A stretch of 64,000 nucleotides of DNA from positions 16,515,642-16,579,641 of the forward strand of contig CM028383.1 of NCBI GenBank assembly GCA_013146195.2, in the 5' to 3' direction. This DNA is from Codonopsis lanceolata. Taxonomy: Eukaryota > Streptophyta > Magnoliopsida > Asterales > Campanulaceae. Shown here piece after piece: positions 22,803-33,911 of this stretch. A model generated the notes under the pieces. That model worked only from the letters and a program-made list of their open reading frames with translations, did not search any database and was not told the DNA's origin. The first letter of the stretch is position 1, and every line of letters starts with the position of its first letter. Both the position numbers and the translations under genes were made by a program.

Positions 22803-23193
22803 GAGCATGGTTAACAGTTGGATCAAAACCACCTAAATGAAATATCAAATCAAACACAACCCATTAAAAACCAATAAAATAATCCATCTGATACTCATTT
22901 TATTCAAAACCAAAATAACTCTTCCAACAGTGGCACAAAATCCAATACTTTTATATACCCCACTATCTTTATCTACATTAATTTAATATCTTTTTTCAAT
23001 TTATATTAACAAATAATAATATATTATTGCATAAATTATTAAATTCGAAATAATTATTTATGGCACGGAATCCAATACTTTTACATACCTCACTATTTTT
23101 ATCTTCAACAACTTTACATACCTCACCATCTTTATCTACATTAATTTAATATCTTCTTTCAATTTATATTAACAAATAATAATATATTATTGC
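22803..23193. mobile_element. Terminal part of the PIF/Harbinger element
   Basis: Starts GAGCATGGTTAACAGTTGGA after a TTA that could be one copy of a 3-bp target site. The AT-rich stretch contains two copies of an about 100-bp block with AACAAATAATAATATATTAT. Its text fits the 3' non-coding end of the Harbinger transposase copy at 28.8-31.6 kb (minus). The Tat-type fragment 23194-28442 separates the two. The opposite terminal repeat was not found. Confidence 0.5.
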
Positions 23194-23681
23194 AAATGGG
23201 TAGATGAATTACAAGCGATATTGTGGGCGGTCAGAACATCGATCGGGGGCCTAAGGGCGAAACATTTTTTCCCTCACTTATGGTTCAAAGGCTATGACGC
23301 CAGTGGAGATGTACTTGCCGAATCATAGAGTCTCTCATTACAATACACAAAACAACAGTTTGGTTCAAGCAGTAGATCTAGATCTTTTTGAGGAAAAGCG
23401 AGTAGAGTCCATAATAAGAATGGCCAACTACAAAGAGCGAGCAAAAGCTTACCACAACATGCGAGTTCGAGGTCGATCCTTTTGTTGTGGGCGATTGGGT
23501 CCTTCGGAAAATTGAGTCAACGAGTCATCGAATAGAGTGGGAAAAACTTTCTCCCAATTGGGAAAGCCCTTTTCAAGTTGTCAGAGTAATTAGAGACGGG
23601 ACTTGTATGCTGCAAACTGAGGAAGACATCGAGCTGAAGCATCTATGGCATGCTGACCACCTAAAAAAGTATTACCGTTGA
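23194..23681 (+). pseudogene. Ty3/gypsy integrase C-terminal fragment
   Basis: A translation spread over three frames gives, in order: WVDELQAILWAVRTS, a TPVEM-like segment, SHYNTQNN, RMANYKERAKAYH, GDWVLRKIE, KLSPNWESPFQV and LKHLWHADHLKKYY. This is the standard end of Tat-lineage pol polyproteins: the tail of the integrase core, the region after it and the C-terminal extension. At least two or three frameshifts separate the pieces. The frame ends at 23679-23681. Protease, reverse transcriptase and RNase H are absent, so the element is 5'-truncated at 23194, where it abuts Harbinger sequence. It is followed by an antisense ORF on the opposite strand and an LTR. Confidence 0.8.
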
Positions 23682-24240
23682 ACATGAGGGCCGAGCACAG
23701 AGTGGAATTTGTTTCTCATTTGTATGGTTGGCTGTATGATGGTTATTTTATGAAATAAATGAGCCCATTTGATCTCCATATTAAGTGTTCATTTCTTATT
23801 TCAATTATACCTTTTTACGAGCATGATATGTCTGTGCTCGTCAAGAAAGGTTGGTGTTCGAGCTCGAATCTTAGCTTGTACTTAAGACCAAGTGGTTTGG
23901 CGAACCAGTTATATTGATGCCCATGCTCATGAAAGTGAACAGGGTTTTGACAGCTCTTAGAGAGCAGATGAAACGCGAGCTTTGATCTTAGCTTGTACCT
24001 AAGGTCTATGTGGTTAGCGAGCTTGGATTTTAGCTTGCACTTAAATTCTAAATGGTTATGTGAGCTAGTTGTGTTGGCATCTTAGCTCAGTAAATCAAGC
24101 TAGCATTGGAATGATTAGAAAACTATGAAAAGGTAAACATAGTAATATTTATGCAAAATTGAAAATATTACAGGCAAGAGGGAAATTGTTCAAAACATGA
24201 AATGTGCAGAGGCACACGAGCCGATTTAAGATTTGAAGTG
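23682..24240. other. Spacer between integrase end and antisense ORF, with imperfect repeats
   Basis: Holds about three diverged copies of a phrase around ATCTTAGCTTGTACTTAAG (near 23871, 23986 and 24030). No gene. Transcripts from the two strands would converge here. Confidence 0.5.
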
Positions 24241-26957
24241 CTAAGAAGGTGGAATGGCATCATCGGTGACCATGGTTGCATTTCCATCACTAGCCTCCTC
24301 AATCATTATGGCTTCACCATCCTCAACAGTTGTCGTCTGCTTGGACATCTCATTAGAGCTCAATTGGACCCGGTATATTTCGGTCATAAGGTTAGAGACG
24401 TTGTTGACTGCAAGTTTAGGTGGGTTCCAAGCAGACAACCCCGATTTTCCATCTTCTTCAGCGAGCATGCTGAGCTCCTCCACGCTATAAGGGACAAGGG
24501 AATGACCCTCTCGAATTTTCAAGTCGAAAGGAGAAGTCGTTCCCCATTCGGCGAGCAGCGTTTGTTATGTCGGGTAGACCGCTAAGGGCAGCTTGTCGTA
24601 GGATATGGTTCATACCTTGGTTATAGTATGCGTACATGAGGTCATCAAAGGTTGTGGAAGCTTTAAAATCTGCAGCAGCGGCAAGTCTCTCATCGATGAT
24701 ACAATGGGTCATCTCTACCTTCAGCTATTCCTCCCTTTTTGTAGCGTTGGCCCTTACCTCAACGATTTCGTTTAGAAGCTTCTCCTCTGAGGACTTGGTA
24801 AAGGAGAGGTGAGACTCGAGGGTTTTCTTCTCCTCTTCCACTTTGGACAGGTCGGTCACTTTGGCCATTACAGCCTTCTCACTGGCTTTAAGTTCGGAAC
24901 GGGGGGAGTTGACATGTTCTTCCATTTGATTTTTGTCCTTGGCTAAGGAGTTGCAACGATCAACCCTTTCTGTCCGTCGGTCAAAGAGAATGGAGCATTT
25001 GGTAGCCATCTATGCAATAAGAGGCGGTCAGAAGTGTTTGAATCCGTACAAGAAAGAAATAAGAAATGAAACTTTCCAAAGTACCTATCGTTCATCCCCA
25101 GACCTATTTTCACGATTAGAATGCTAGAAGTTGTTCGGATATTGCCAGCGGCAACGTGGCAAATCCTTTTAAGGATTCCCTGTCCAATGACTGCTCCATA
25201 GTTGCCCCGCTCGAGGAGGTTGATCTTTTTCACATAGGAGACATCGCCCAGTTTTTCAACTAGCCTGTCCGCTTCCCCACTAGTGCGCGGTATTTTAAAA
25301 TAATCCATATGGTATGAAGGGACAAGTATATGGTGAGAAGAGGTAGTACCCCGACCAGGCTCAATGGCTTCAGTGCGGGAGCGAGTATTTCTCTCAGCAG
25401 GCACGTCCTCAGCAACCCTTTTCTTCTCAACGAGCTTACTGGTTTTTTGTTTGGTAGGAGAAGCAGGCTTAGCATGGCTGACACATCTCGACTTGTTCAT
25501 TTAGTTCGATGCTAGGAACCTAGTTCCACAGCCGTGAATGGAACTTTGGGTAAGTTAACGGGGCCCTTGTTCGCCAGTTTAGCTTCCCGAGTAGCCTAGG
25601 CTTTTGTTTGGGTCTTGAAGAACTTCTTGGTATCGTTTAACCTCTTCATAGATGCATGGAATCAGACACAAGGGTTAGGACAGATGAGCAAGTTATGCAA
25701 GTTAAAAGGTATAGCAAAACAGAAATCAATGCAATATAAAGCAACCATCGAAGGAAGGGATGCAGTTAGTCCCTAGTTTTTTGCACTAAGGTAGTCATCA
25801 GGAAAGCTAAACTCATGATAGCTTCCCTAGTAAGGATGGGGTTCCTCCCCACCAATTTCTATAAGGGATTCAACCCCCGAAACGGACGGGCAGTGAATCC
25901 CAACTAGGCGCAAATAAAAGTCGCTCTAAGTGAGGGATTCCCAGTTGACCACAAATTCATGCCCACCTTTGTTTTCTTTCACAACCAGGAGTCTTTTGAA
26001 GTCGGTGCGTATCTTGTTCTCACAGGACTGGAAATGGTCGTGGTGCTTTTAACTGGCCCAGACGAGAAACAAAGGGCCAGCCTACTCGGGATTACACGAG
26101 TAGGACTTTCTGGTACCAAGCCTCAAATTTGTTCGCACCTTTACTTAATAGTTTGAAGAAGTATGGGTTGGAGCGTCTGAAGATACGACTAGTTTTCTTG
26201 CCAACTTTGAAGAGAAATAGTTTACATAAAAGGAGCATATCGGGCTCATAACCAAGTCTCCAGGCAACAGTGTATACAACCAGAAATCTGACGGTGGTCA
26301 GAGTTAGCACGCAGGGGAGAGTGTTGGTCAAGCTTAGAAATTCACTGATGAAGGGGTCTAAGGGTAACCTAAGCCCGACCAAGAAAAAGTCAAAATAGAA
26401 GACCATCTTGTCCCCTTATTTGGCGTGATCGGTATAATCGATGTCCAGATCGAACGCCCACACTTAGTAATAGTTAGGTTATGTGCACAACGAGTAAAAC
26501 CACTCAGTGACGTCTTCTTCATTCCCTAACTCGTCCCAAGTCACACCCCAACCAAGTTCCTCCTCAGGAACAGACTTCTTTCCTTTGCGACGTGTAGTCC
26601 TTTTTTAGATTTCCTGGGGAACACTTGTGCTTAGAGAGACCGAGCCAGATCTCAAGCTCGCCTATGCTCCATCCTCGCTAGCTCCGGCCACAGTTTCTTA
26701 CTTGATATTTTCGGTTGTAAGGTCATTAGTTGCAGCAGCGGTTCTAATGGGGTCTGTCCTCTCAGAGTCTAAACTATCGGAGGTAGGTACAACGAGGGCA
26801 GCAGCAGGAATGCTTAAAGCTTCAACAATTTGGATTTCTGAGCTGGTTTGCTCGGAGCTTTGTTGCTCAACCTCAAAGCTTTCCTCTGATTCAGGTGAAG
26901 CTCCATGGTCATAGCTACGTCCTTCAATCTCAGATTCACTTTCTTCGCAGAAGACAT
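24241..26957 (-). pseudogene. Antisense extra ORF of Tat-type element (copy A), decayed
   Basis: Same protein as copy B at 10472-13167, on the opposite strand to the integrase fragment. From the start: ATG at 26957-26955 one base after an acceptor (CTGCAG); an acidic N-terminus with EGRSYDHGAS read in a shifted frame, because one base is missing relative to copy B near the start; a hydrophobic YFDFFLVGLRL domain (26406-26092) resembling the putative gypsy-type transposon family; a basic RNTRSRTE linker and a YHMDYFKIP segment (25500-25085); a predicted intron (25010-25084); a coiled coil (about 25009-24725); and a C-terminal part with SLVPYSVEEL ending near 24241. Several frameshifts break it. 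It is probably a nuclear or particle-associated protein, but its role is unknown. Confidence 0.75.
25010..25084 (-). other. Predicted 75-bp intron in antisense ORF copy A
   Basis: Donor ATAG/GTACTT and acceptor ATTGCATAG on the minus strand. The following exon begins MATKCSILFDRR, homologous to VASKTELLYDRL of copy B after its 73-bp intron. Confidence 0.6.
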
Positions 26958-26958
26958 C

Positions 26959-27382
26959 CTGCAGGATTCGAGGAAGGGGTACACATTAATTCCTGCCAGA
27001 AAAAGCAAGCATAAATAGGCAGGCAAAACCCTCGATTAGGGTTCTATAGCTTGAACCAGTGAACATGGCACTAGCTTGGTATTCCTCGATTCATGCCTAT
27101 GTGTGTGCTTGTGTTGGTCTGAAACCTAGTAAAGGGCAGTCAAAGATGGAAGAACCCTGAAACCCAAAAGAGGGCAGGGACCATGAAAATCAACAAAACA
27201 TAAAGGCAGAAAGAAATAAGGGAAATCAAATTCCCGAGTGTTCATCGTGGGTAGATTCCAGAACGTAACCAGTTCATCATCATACGCCTAACAAACATCA
27301 TCGAACCCCAGATCTAGGGTTCTAGCGAAGAGAACAAAAAGGAAGAAATCATGTTCAAACAAGGGTTAAATCAAGACATTAC
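26959..27382 (-). other. Predicted 5' UTR intron of the antisense ORF (copy A)
   Basis: Minus-strand donor CAGCAG/GTAATG and acceptor ATCCTGCAG. The start codon lies one base into the next exon. A weak TATA-like CTATAGAAAC lies upstream near 27525-27535. Confidence 0.5.
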
Positions 27383-27885
27383 CTGCTGAATGTACGGGCT
27401 CGTTGTAGTGAATCTTGAAAAAGTTATGGCGATTTCAAGAAGAACATAAAGGAAAGCTAGAAAGTATGCAGGCTTAAGAGTACGAGATCTTGTAAAAGAG
27501 AACAAGGGTAAGAGTTATGGAGTTTCTATAGATGGTTTGGAGAGGCAAAATCGGGGGAAAATGGAAAGAGAAATGATTGTCTGGGTATGCGTCGTTGGAA
27601 ACAAGGCGTCGAATTAAATGCGGCCTCGAGAAAAGTGTAGGCATGGAAGCTCACTTGGGTGAGCGACGGTTATACACAGCATATCCACTCAACATGCACC
27701 TGACAATATACGTTGTCACTCACTATCGGAGAATCCAGTTTCATGCATTGCCTAGCAGCCTCTTCGACGTCCTTTGCCAAATAAACAAAGTGACCAAGTC
27801 TTTTAGTGGTCAAGTGGTGAAACAAGCCAATATATGCTCCTCGTTCCGAGCAACTATGTTTGCTAGACAAGAAGCAGGGGGCCAC

Positions 27886-28442
27886 TGAGTTGCCCGACCT
27901 AAAAGGCCCGAGAAATGGTCACGTGTTCAACAGGTGATCACCTTTTCACGGGCGGGGCACGTACTTATCTTCGGCTGCACGCGTGGTTTTCTAGCGAGCA
28001 GAGATACATCCTCGTTTAGGGATCAAATGTGTGGTGACCAGGACACCATAGAGAGCAGAGCTAGCCTGTTTGAAGGTATGGACAACAGTCGTTCAGAACG
28101 TGGGGAGTTAATGCCGAGAAATCCGCCCCCACATTCTGGACGTGGCCATGATCATGTCTGTCTTTTCCGCTCGCGCAGTTAAGGCTTTCGCCTTGGCCTT
28201 CATGGCCATGCCTATATAAACTCCTCTGACAGAAAAGGAAAGGGACGTTCACAAGTTTATAGGCTAACGCTTGCTAGTTTACTGATTATCACACCGGAGT
28301 GCTTTCGCATGGAAAGCCCCTGCCTAGTTCACAATTGTTCTTGATTTCTTTGACAAGTTTAAGCCTTATATCACTGGATAGATTGAAAGCAAGATACCTC
28401 CTTTTCTTAGCCCAGTGTATCTACATTATTTTGGATACATCA
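27886..28442 (+). mobile_element. Tat-type 3' LTR (copy A), plus orientation
   Basis: Starts TGAGTTGCCC, directly after the polypurine tract AAGAAGCAGGGGG plus CCAC, and ends GGATACATCA. The TATA box is TATATAAA (28213-28220). Order on the plus strand is integrase fragment, antisense ORF, polypurine tract, LTR, so this is the 3' LTR. The sequence beyond 28442 is Harbinger DNA. Confidence 0.8.
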
Positions 28443-28788
28443 ATTATAAATAATATTTTTTTATAATTCGGAAATTATTATTTATAATAATATTAAATTT
28501 GAAATAAATACAATAATTTGATATTTTTTATAATATAATAATATTAAACTTGAAATATAATTTATTTATTATAATTCGAATAATACTTATATTAATATTC
28601 ATTGATAAATTAAAAATAACTACAATAATTTGAACATTAAATAGAAATACAACGATTCAAAGGAAAAATCCGACAATAGTACAACAACTATAATGAAAAT
28701 TATGGAAATACAATGACAAATAAATAACCACATCCATATTTGAAAATACAATAATAATAAAAGTGATGATTATTCAAACACCAATTTA
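28443..28788. other. AT-rich 3' non-coding part of the Harbinger element
   Basis: Very AT-rich, lying just downstream (minus strand) of the transposase stop. No gene. Confidence 0.5.
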
Positions 28789-31600
28789 CTAATTACCAAA
28801 AAGTCTCCAAATGTTTTTAATCAAATCATACAGTAGACGGCGATGTGATGTTTTATCTCGAACAGTACAACTTCGTTTAAGATATCGTTCATGCTCTGAA
28901 ATACGTTCGTTAAAATATTGTCATGCTAAACTAGCATCATTAATGTCAATTTGATCGTAGTCGGAAACATTTGACAAATGTGAGTAAGTATCACGTTCAT
29001 ATTCGACGATTATATTATGTAATATGTGTTGGACCTCGTTGTGGGTGCCCCGGATGCGGCCCGCGCCCCGCGCTCCCTTGGTTAGGGGAATGCGGCGTGC
29101 GGATGTGGACATCACGCTTTCCATTCCATCCTCCCTTGTTTAGGGGAAGATGAAATTAAAAATGCAGAAAGGATGTTGTCAAAAGCGCGTTGAATACGCC
29201 TCGGTCACTTTAGTGAATTTTTGGTCCGTTATGGGAGCTATGGGTTTTCTGTATCAGGTTATCCCTTGTTTATGGGATAACAGGAAGCAGGAAAGCATCA
29301 CCCTTTCATTCACATCGTCCCTTGTGTAGGGGAAAATGGAAAGTGCAAGAAAGGATGTTGCGGGCCCCACTACAGACTTTATGAAAATAGTCTTATGGCC
29401 TATTTCGGATCACTATGAGTGCTTTGAGTTTTCTATATCAAGTTATCCATTTTTTAGGGGATACCAGGATATAGGAATGCATCACCCTTGCATTCACATT
29501 CTCCCTTTTTTAGGGGAAAGCGGGAAAGTGCAAAAAAGAAATGTTGCGATACCCCATAGCGATCCAAAATGTTTTGCTAGAGTCGCCATCTTTATTTTAA
29601 GGAAGAAATAAAGAAAAACCAAAATAAAAGAAAACCAGAGAATGCAAAAACGGGTTCGGAAGGCTAAGTTACGAGTTGGGAAGGTGCTAGGCACCCAACT
29701 CGCCCTTTCGGTCTCAAAAACGGTTTTTGGCTAAAGTATGTTTTTTGTTATATTTATCTAGCAAATAAATAAAGCATTAACTACCTACAAATATATTCAT
29801 ATTTACATTATTTATGGACTTGTAGTCGTCTCCTTCTAATAATTACAAATACATTTAAAAATATTTGGCCATAATAATGGCTCTTTTAAATGCTATTTTC
29901 TAAATAAATCCGGGCAGCACAGCGGCTTATATTTTTACATTGGGTCGGATGGAAAATAACTTTTTAATAAATTAACGCCCTTAAAGGCTCACCTTTTAAA
30001 GCGTGGTGTGCTCGCTCTGTCCTTCTCGAGCGAGGGAGTCTTTTTTGATGCTGCTGCGGTTCGAGCAGAGTAGCTGCTTGCTTTTCTGCTGCTTCTTACT
30101 TGTTGCTGGCGGAAATTGGGCAGAACAAGGGCTTGTTTCTGGCCGATTTGGCCTTTTTACTCGGGCAGAGCAACTGTTCTTTCCGAGGATTTTGGACCGA
30201 GGAAATAAGGTGGATACCTAACTAAGGGGCTAGGGATCACTTTAACCGGTTGGATTTACTTTTGGAGGAGTTTTGGCAGGGCTTCGAGACTTTATAAGAG
30301 AGGGAACTCACTATCACTCGATCGCTCACAAATCTCACAGCGTAACAACAACGCTGAGAGCGAACCCCGGGGCCTCTATATATAGGCTGGGAGAGGGACA
30401 TCGAGGGAATTAAAATTTCTCCCTTTACGCTTCATTTCATTATACAGTGTGCCAGAAAATTGATACATTGCGCGAACTGTAGCACTCCTGTAGTACTTTG
30501 GGAATCACAGTGCACAAACTTGGCGCCGTGCCAGATACTTCTTTAGGCAGCGCCAGCTTTTAATTTTCAACCCATTTTTGACACTTTATCCCCTGCATTC
30601 ACTGTTTTGCGCATCCTGCTTTATCTTTTATACTTTTAAACCCTGTAACTCGACATTTGTTAAGTTTTAACAGGTCTTGATATCACATGCCAGAGTTACA
30701 TACTAGGGTACGAAATTGGGGTGTCTACACTCGTATAATTGCAAATCGTGCATGCAATACCCCAAATGCACACTCAACATCTTTCCTTGCTGTCTTTTTG
30801 TGTTGAGTGAACAACCTATGTTTTTCGCTTTGCGGGTGTCGAATGGACTGGATGAATGTAGCCCATAGAGGATATATACCGTCTGTTAAATAGTAACCCA
30901 AGTTATACTGATTACCGTTAACAGTAAAGTCTACTGCTGGGGCTACGCCATTATAAATATTGTTAAATATTGGAGATTTATCAAGGACATTTATATCATT
31001 ACAAGTGCATGGAGTGCCAAAAAATGCATGTCATATCCACAAATCGTAGGACGCGAATGCTTCAAGAACTACAGTCGTCTTTCCATCTCCTCCGGTGTGC
31101 TGACCTTGCCAAGACACGGGGCAGTTCTTCCATTCCTAGTGCATACAATCTATGTTGCCTATCATACCAGGAAAATTGTGTGTCTCCCCAACATGAAGCA
31201 AGCGTTGCAGGTCTTCCTCTGTTGGCCTTCTCAAGTACTAGTCTCTAAAAACAATAACCACACATTTAGTAAAAATTTTCACGCATTGAAATGTTGTGGT
31301 TTGTCCAATATGGACATAGTCATCACATACATCAACAGACATTCCGTAAGCAAGCATTCTTATTGCAGCAGTGCATTTTTGTATTGGTAATAAACCAGGT
31401 TTCATACTTGCTTCAAAGCATTGTTGAAAATATGGAGTATGAGCACCAAGAGATTCAACTACACGAAGGAAGACATGTCTTCGCATTCGAAATCTGGTGC
31501 GAAATTAATTGTGTGTTTGTGTATGTTGGATTCTCCACAAAGTAGTCTGAATACAGGCGTTGATGGACTTTAGCACGATTTCTATCGATGTAGATATGTT
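28789..31600 (-). pseudogene. PIF/Harbinger transposase, broken
   Basis: Minus-strand translation gives the plant Harbinger transposase (DDE_4 superfamily nuclease). The N-terminal part is at 31486-31238 (RRHVFLRVVESLGAH, CDDYVHIGQTTT). Then come HVGETHNFPGMIG, the NIDCMH block with the first acidic residue, YYLTDGIYP with the second, and KDVECAFGV with the third, ending at 30735. The rest resumes at 29034 after a solo LTR, as LHNIIVEYERD to the stop at 28789-28791. At least three stops interrupt the main frame before the LTR, two of them where Trp codons would be expected. About 70 bp seem missing around the LTR. The C-terminal part has one further stop at SLA. The start codon is uncertain because the region 31490-31600 is degraded. 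The partner gene lies upstream at 32747-33911. Confidence 0.8.
29040..30729 (-). mobile_element. Solo LTR of the TGTAGACACC-type family inside the transposase gene
   Basis: Minus-strand start TGTAGACACCCC at 30729, end GGCACCCACA at 29040. A perfect 5-bp duplication, CTCGT, flanks it (29035-29039 and 30730-30734). TATA box TATATATAG (minus) near 30375-30385. It carries the AGCAACTGCTC box array (about 30060-30180) and the 190-bp tandem array (29040-29590). Closest relative in the window is the solo LTR at 2850-4620. Confidence 0.85.
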
Positions 31601-32746
31601 CACGCACTCTTCTTTCTGCTTGTATATTCGAAGTTAGTTCTCTAATAATTTGACGCTTGTAACATCAATGACGAGTGAGGTCTAACATATATTCTTCCAT
31701 ACTTCTTTCAATTTCACTTTTATCCGAATCATGTTCACTACGGTGTTTGAATTCAAACTAGAACTGGAAAACATTATTTTTCTATGAAGTGTCTTTTTAG
31801 AGATGATTGGTTCAAGTGTGCATTTTATCTACAATATTTATCGAACAAACCGGGAAGTGAGTGGGAAATCAAGAGTTACACTAATGTGGAGAATCCAATG
31901 CAATTTACTTTTGGAAATATTTTACGAGATATGAAGAGATAAAAAAAGGCATACAATAATAGACAAGATTTACACAATCTACTTTCCATAGAAAGAAGAC
32001 AATTCATTTTCCATATAAAGAAAAACAATTCATCCACTTTCCACCGAGAAAGATAACCAATAATAGAGCCACAAAAACATGACATGTGGAAGACGGCATG
32101 CATATAGAATAATGACAAATACTTTCTCGGGATTTATTTGAGATATCCAACCAATACAACATACTTTAATTTGGACAAAAGACTTACACATGTGGACAAT
32201 AATAATACATATAATATCTATTTCTGAGAAAATTTCCCGGGGTTTGTTTGAGATATCCAACCAATACAACCTACTTTTGATCAAAAGACTTAAACATGTG
32301 GACAATAATACATACAATCTACTTTTGGGAAAATTTCCCGGGATTTGTTTGAGATATCCAACCAATACAACCTACTTTTGGACAAAAGACTTAAACATGT
32401 GGACAATAATACATACAATCTATTTTTGGGAAAATTTCCCGGGATTTGTTTGAGATATCCAACTAGTACAACCTACTTTTGGACAAAACATTTAAACATG
32501 TAGACAATAATACATACAATAAGAGCTAGAAAAAGATAGAATAATACATAAAAAGACAATCTACTTTGCACATAAAGAAGGCTTTCTCAAGTACTTGTTT
32601 GGGAAAGATATACAATAATACAAAAAGAAGACAAGCATGATAATAGAAATTAATACAAATAAAGTCTACTTAAACAGTGCACGATACAAGTTTTTGCAAT
32701 CTTCTTCCACTTTTGCTGATTTGTTTTCATTCTTGTTCAATGCATT
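31601..32746. other. Spacer between the two Harbinger genes, mostly tandem repeat
   Basis: AT-rich. Its middle part is a tandem array (see next entry). No coding potential. Confidence 0.6.
32130..32525. repeat. Tandem repeat of about 101 bp, four copies
   Basis: The landmark GAGATATCCAACC recurs at 32140, 32250, 32351 and 32452 (spacing 110, 101, 101). Units also share GGGAAAATTTCCCGGG, a palindromic core, and AAACATGTGGACAATAATAC. The last two to three units are nearly identical, suggesting recent amplification. Confidence 0.85.
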
Positions 32747-33911
32747 TCATTGTTTGAACAAACGATTCAACATAATATCTTCTCTCCTTTTTCTAGACTC
32801 CTCAAACTTATCTTCAGTGAGACTCATATATCGAGTAACCTTCGCATCAATCTCAGTAGCCAGACGGGTTGATTCTTGTATGTCTACATTAGCACCCTCT
32901 GGATCTACAATTTTTCCCTTCTTCTTTGAAGCTTTATTTCCAGGAGGTCGAGTTGGATATGTCATTGAAGGTGTTTCAGTATTTGAGGAGTTTTGAAAAT
33001 CAAAAGCTTCATTTTGAAATCTTTTTGAGCCATTTCTTGATAAGTTTTTAGTTCCACCTTCGCCCACTTCAACATATTTTGACCACCACTTGGGAATGTT
33101 TCGCAGGATTTTCCACGTCTCCATTAACATAAAGCGTTTACCTATATCAGCTTCATAAATTTCATGTGCCCTCTGAATGACATTATCGTTATTCCATCCA
33201 CTTTGTTTGGAAGCTAATGCTTGATTATAACATCCAGAAAATTTTAAAACTACCCTAGACGTATTAGAAAAATGGTTCTTAAGTTGACGCGTAGTTTTGA
33301 TAATACCTTTGTTACGATGCTCGTTGTAAGTGTTAGTCACTTTATGCCAGAACTACGTTAAACTTTTGTTTGTACCAATGTATCTATCAGTACTCACGTT
33401 CTCCCAATCTTTACACAATGTCACAGTCTCGTACATCCCCCACCTAGTTCTTGTAATTTTCCCACTTTGAGGAGTGGCTTCATCGTCCAAGTCATCTTCA
33501 ACATTAACCTCAACTTCAATGTCTTGTTCTGGTTGTGTTGAAAACACAAATATATTCGAAGATAGTGGACTAGTCGGAAAATGTTCTGATGAAAAAACTC
33601 CTGGAACACCCATAGGGAAATACCCTTTACTGAAATGTGACTGTTGTGTTGACAAGGAGGAAAAATTTGAAGGAAATGGAGCATTCCACGGAAAGATTTG
33701 GTGTGCCATGGGAAATGAGGCATATGGATACATTGGGCTGGCTGTTCACAAATTCTGTAGAGTTTGAGTTTTGGAAATTTACAATTCCTCCAGCCCATAA
33801 AACATTTTGTGAATCAGAAAATTTATGGTAATAGGATGGTTGGTTTTGGAGTGGGTTCAGAAATTTCGTTTTGTGGAGTGTGATTTGGAATTTGACGGGA
33901 AGATAGTTCAT
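32747..33911 (-). pseudogene. Harbinger-associated ORF1 (Myb/SANT-like DNA-binding protein), broken
   Basis: Minus-strand product typical of the second gene of plant PIF/Harbinger elements, often annotated as NAM-associated or GST T3-like. It holds an Asn/Pro/Ser-rich N-terminus, then RWGMYETVTLCKDW and WHKVTNTYNEHR (trihelix/Myb-like DNA-binding region). FSGCYNQALASKQSGWNND and FMLMETWKIL follow. The C-terminus is charged (EESRKRREDIMLNRLFKQ) and ends at 32747. One in-frame TAG at 33353-33355 splits the DNA-binding region, and one frameshift near 33735 separates the extreme N-terminus. Such proteins bind element ends together with the transposase. The start codon at 33911 is the first ATG but is not certain. 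A TATA-like CATAAATAG on the minus strand lies near 34259-34267. Confidence 0.8.

Noticed and set aside
32190..32453. Open frame through the 101-bp tandem array
   Set aside because: Caused by the repeat period, with no independent coding evidence.
33474..33767. Plus-strand frame of 97 codons
   Set aside because: Shadow of the Harbinger ORF1 on the minus strand.
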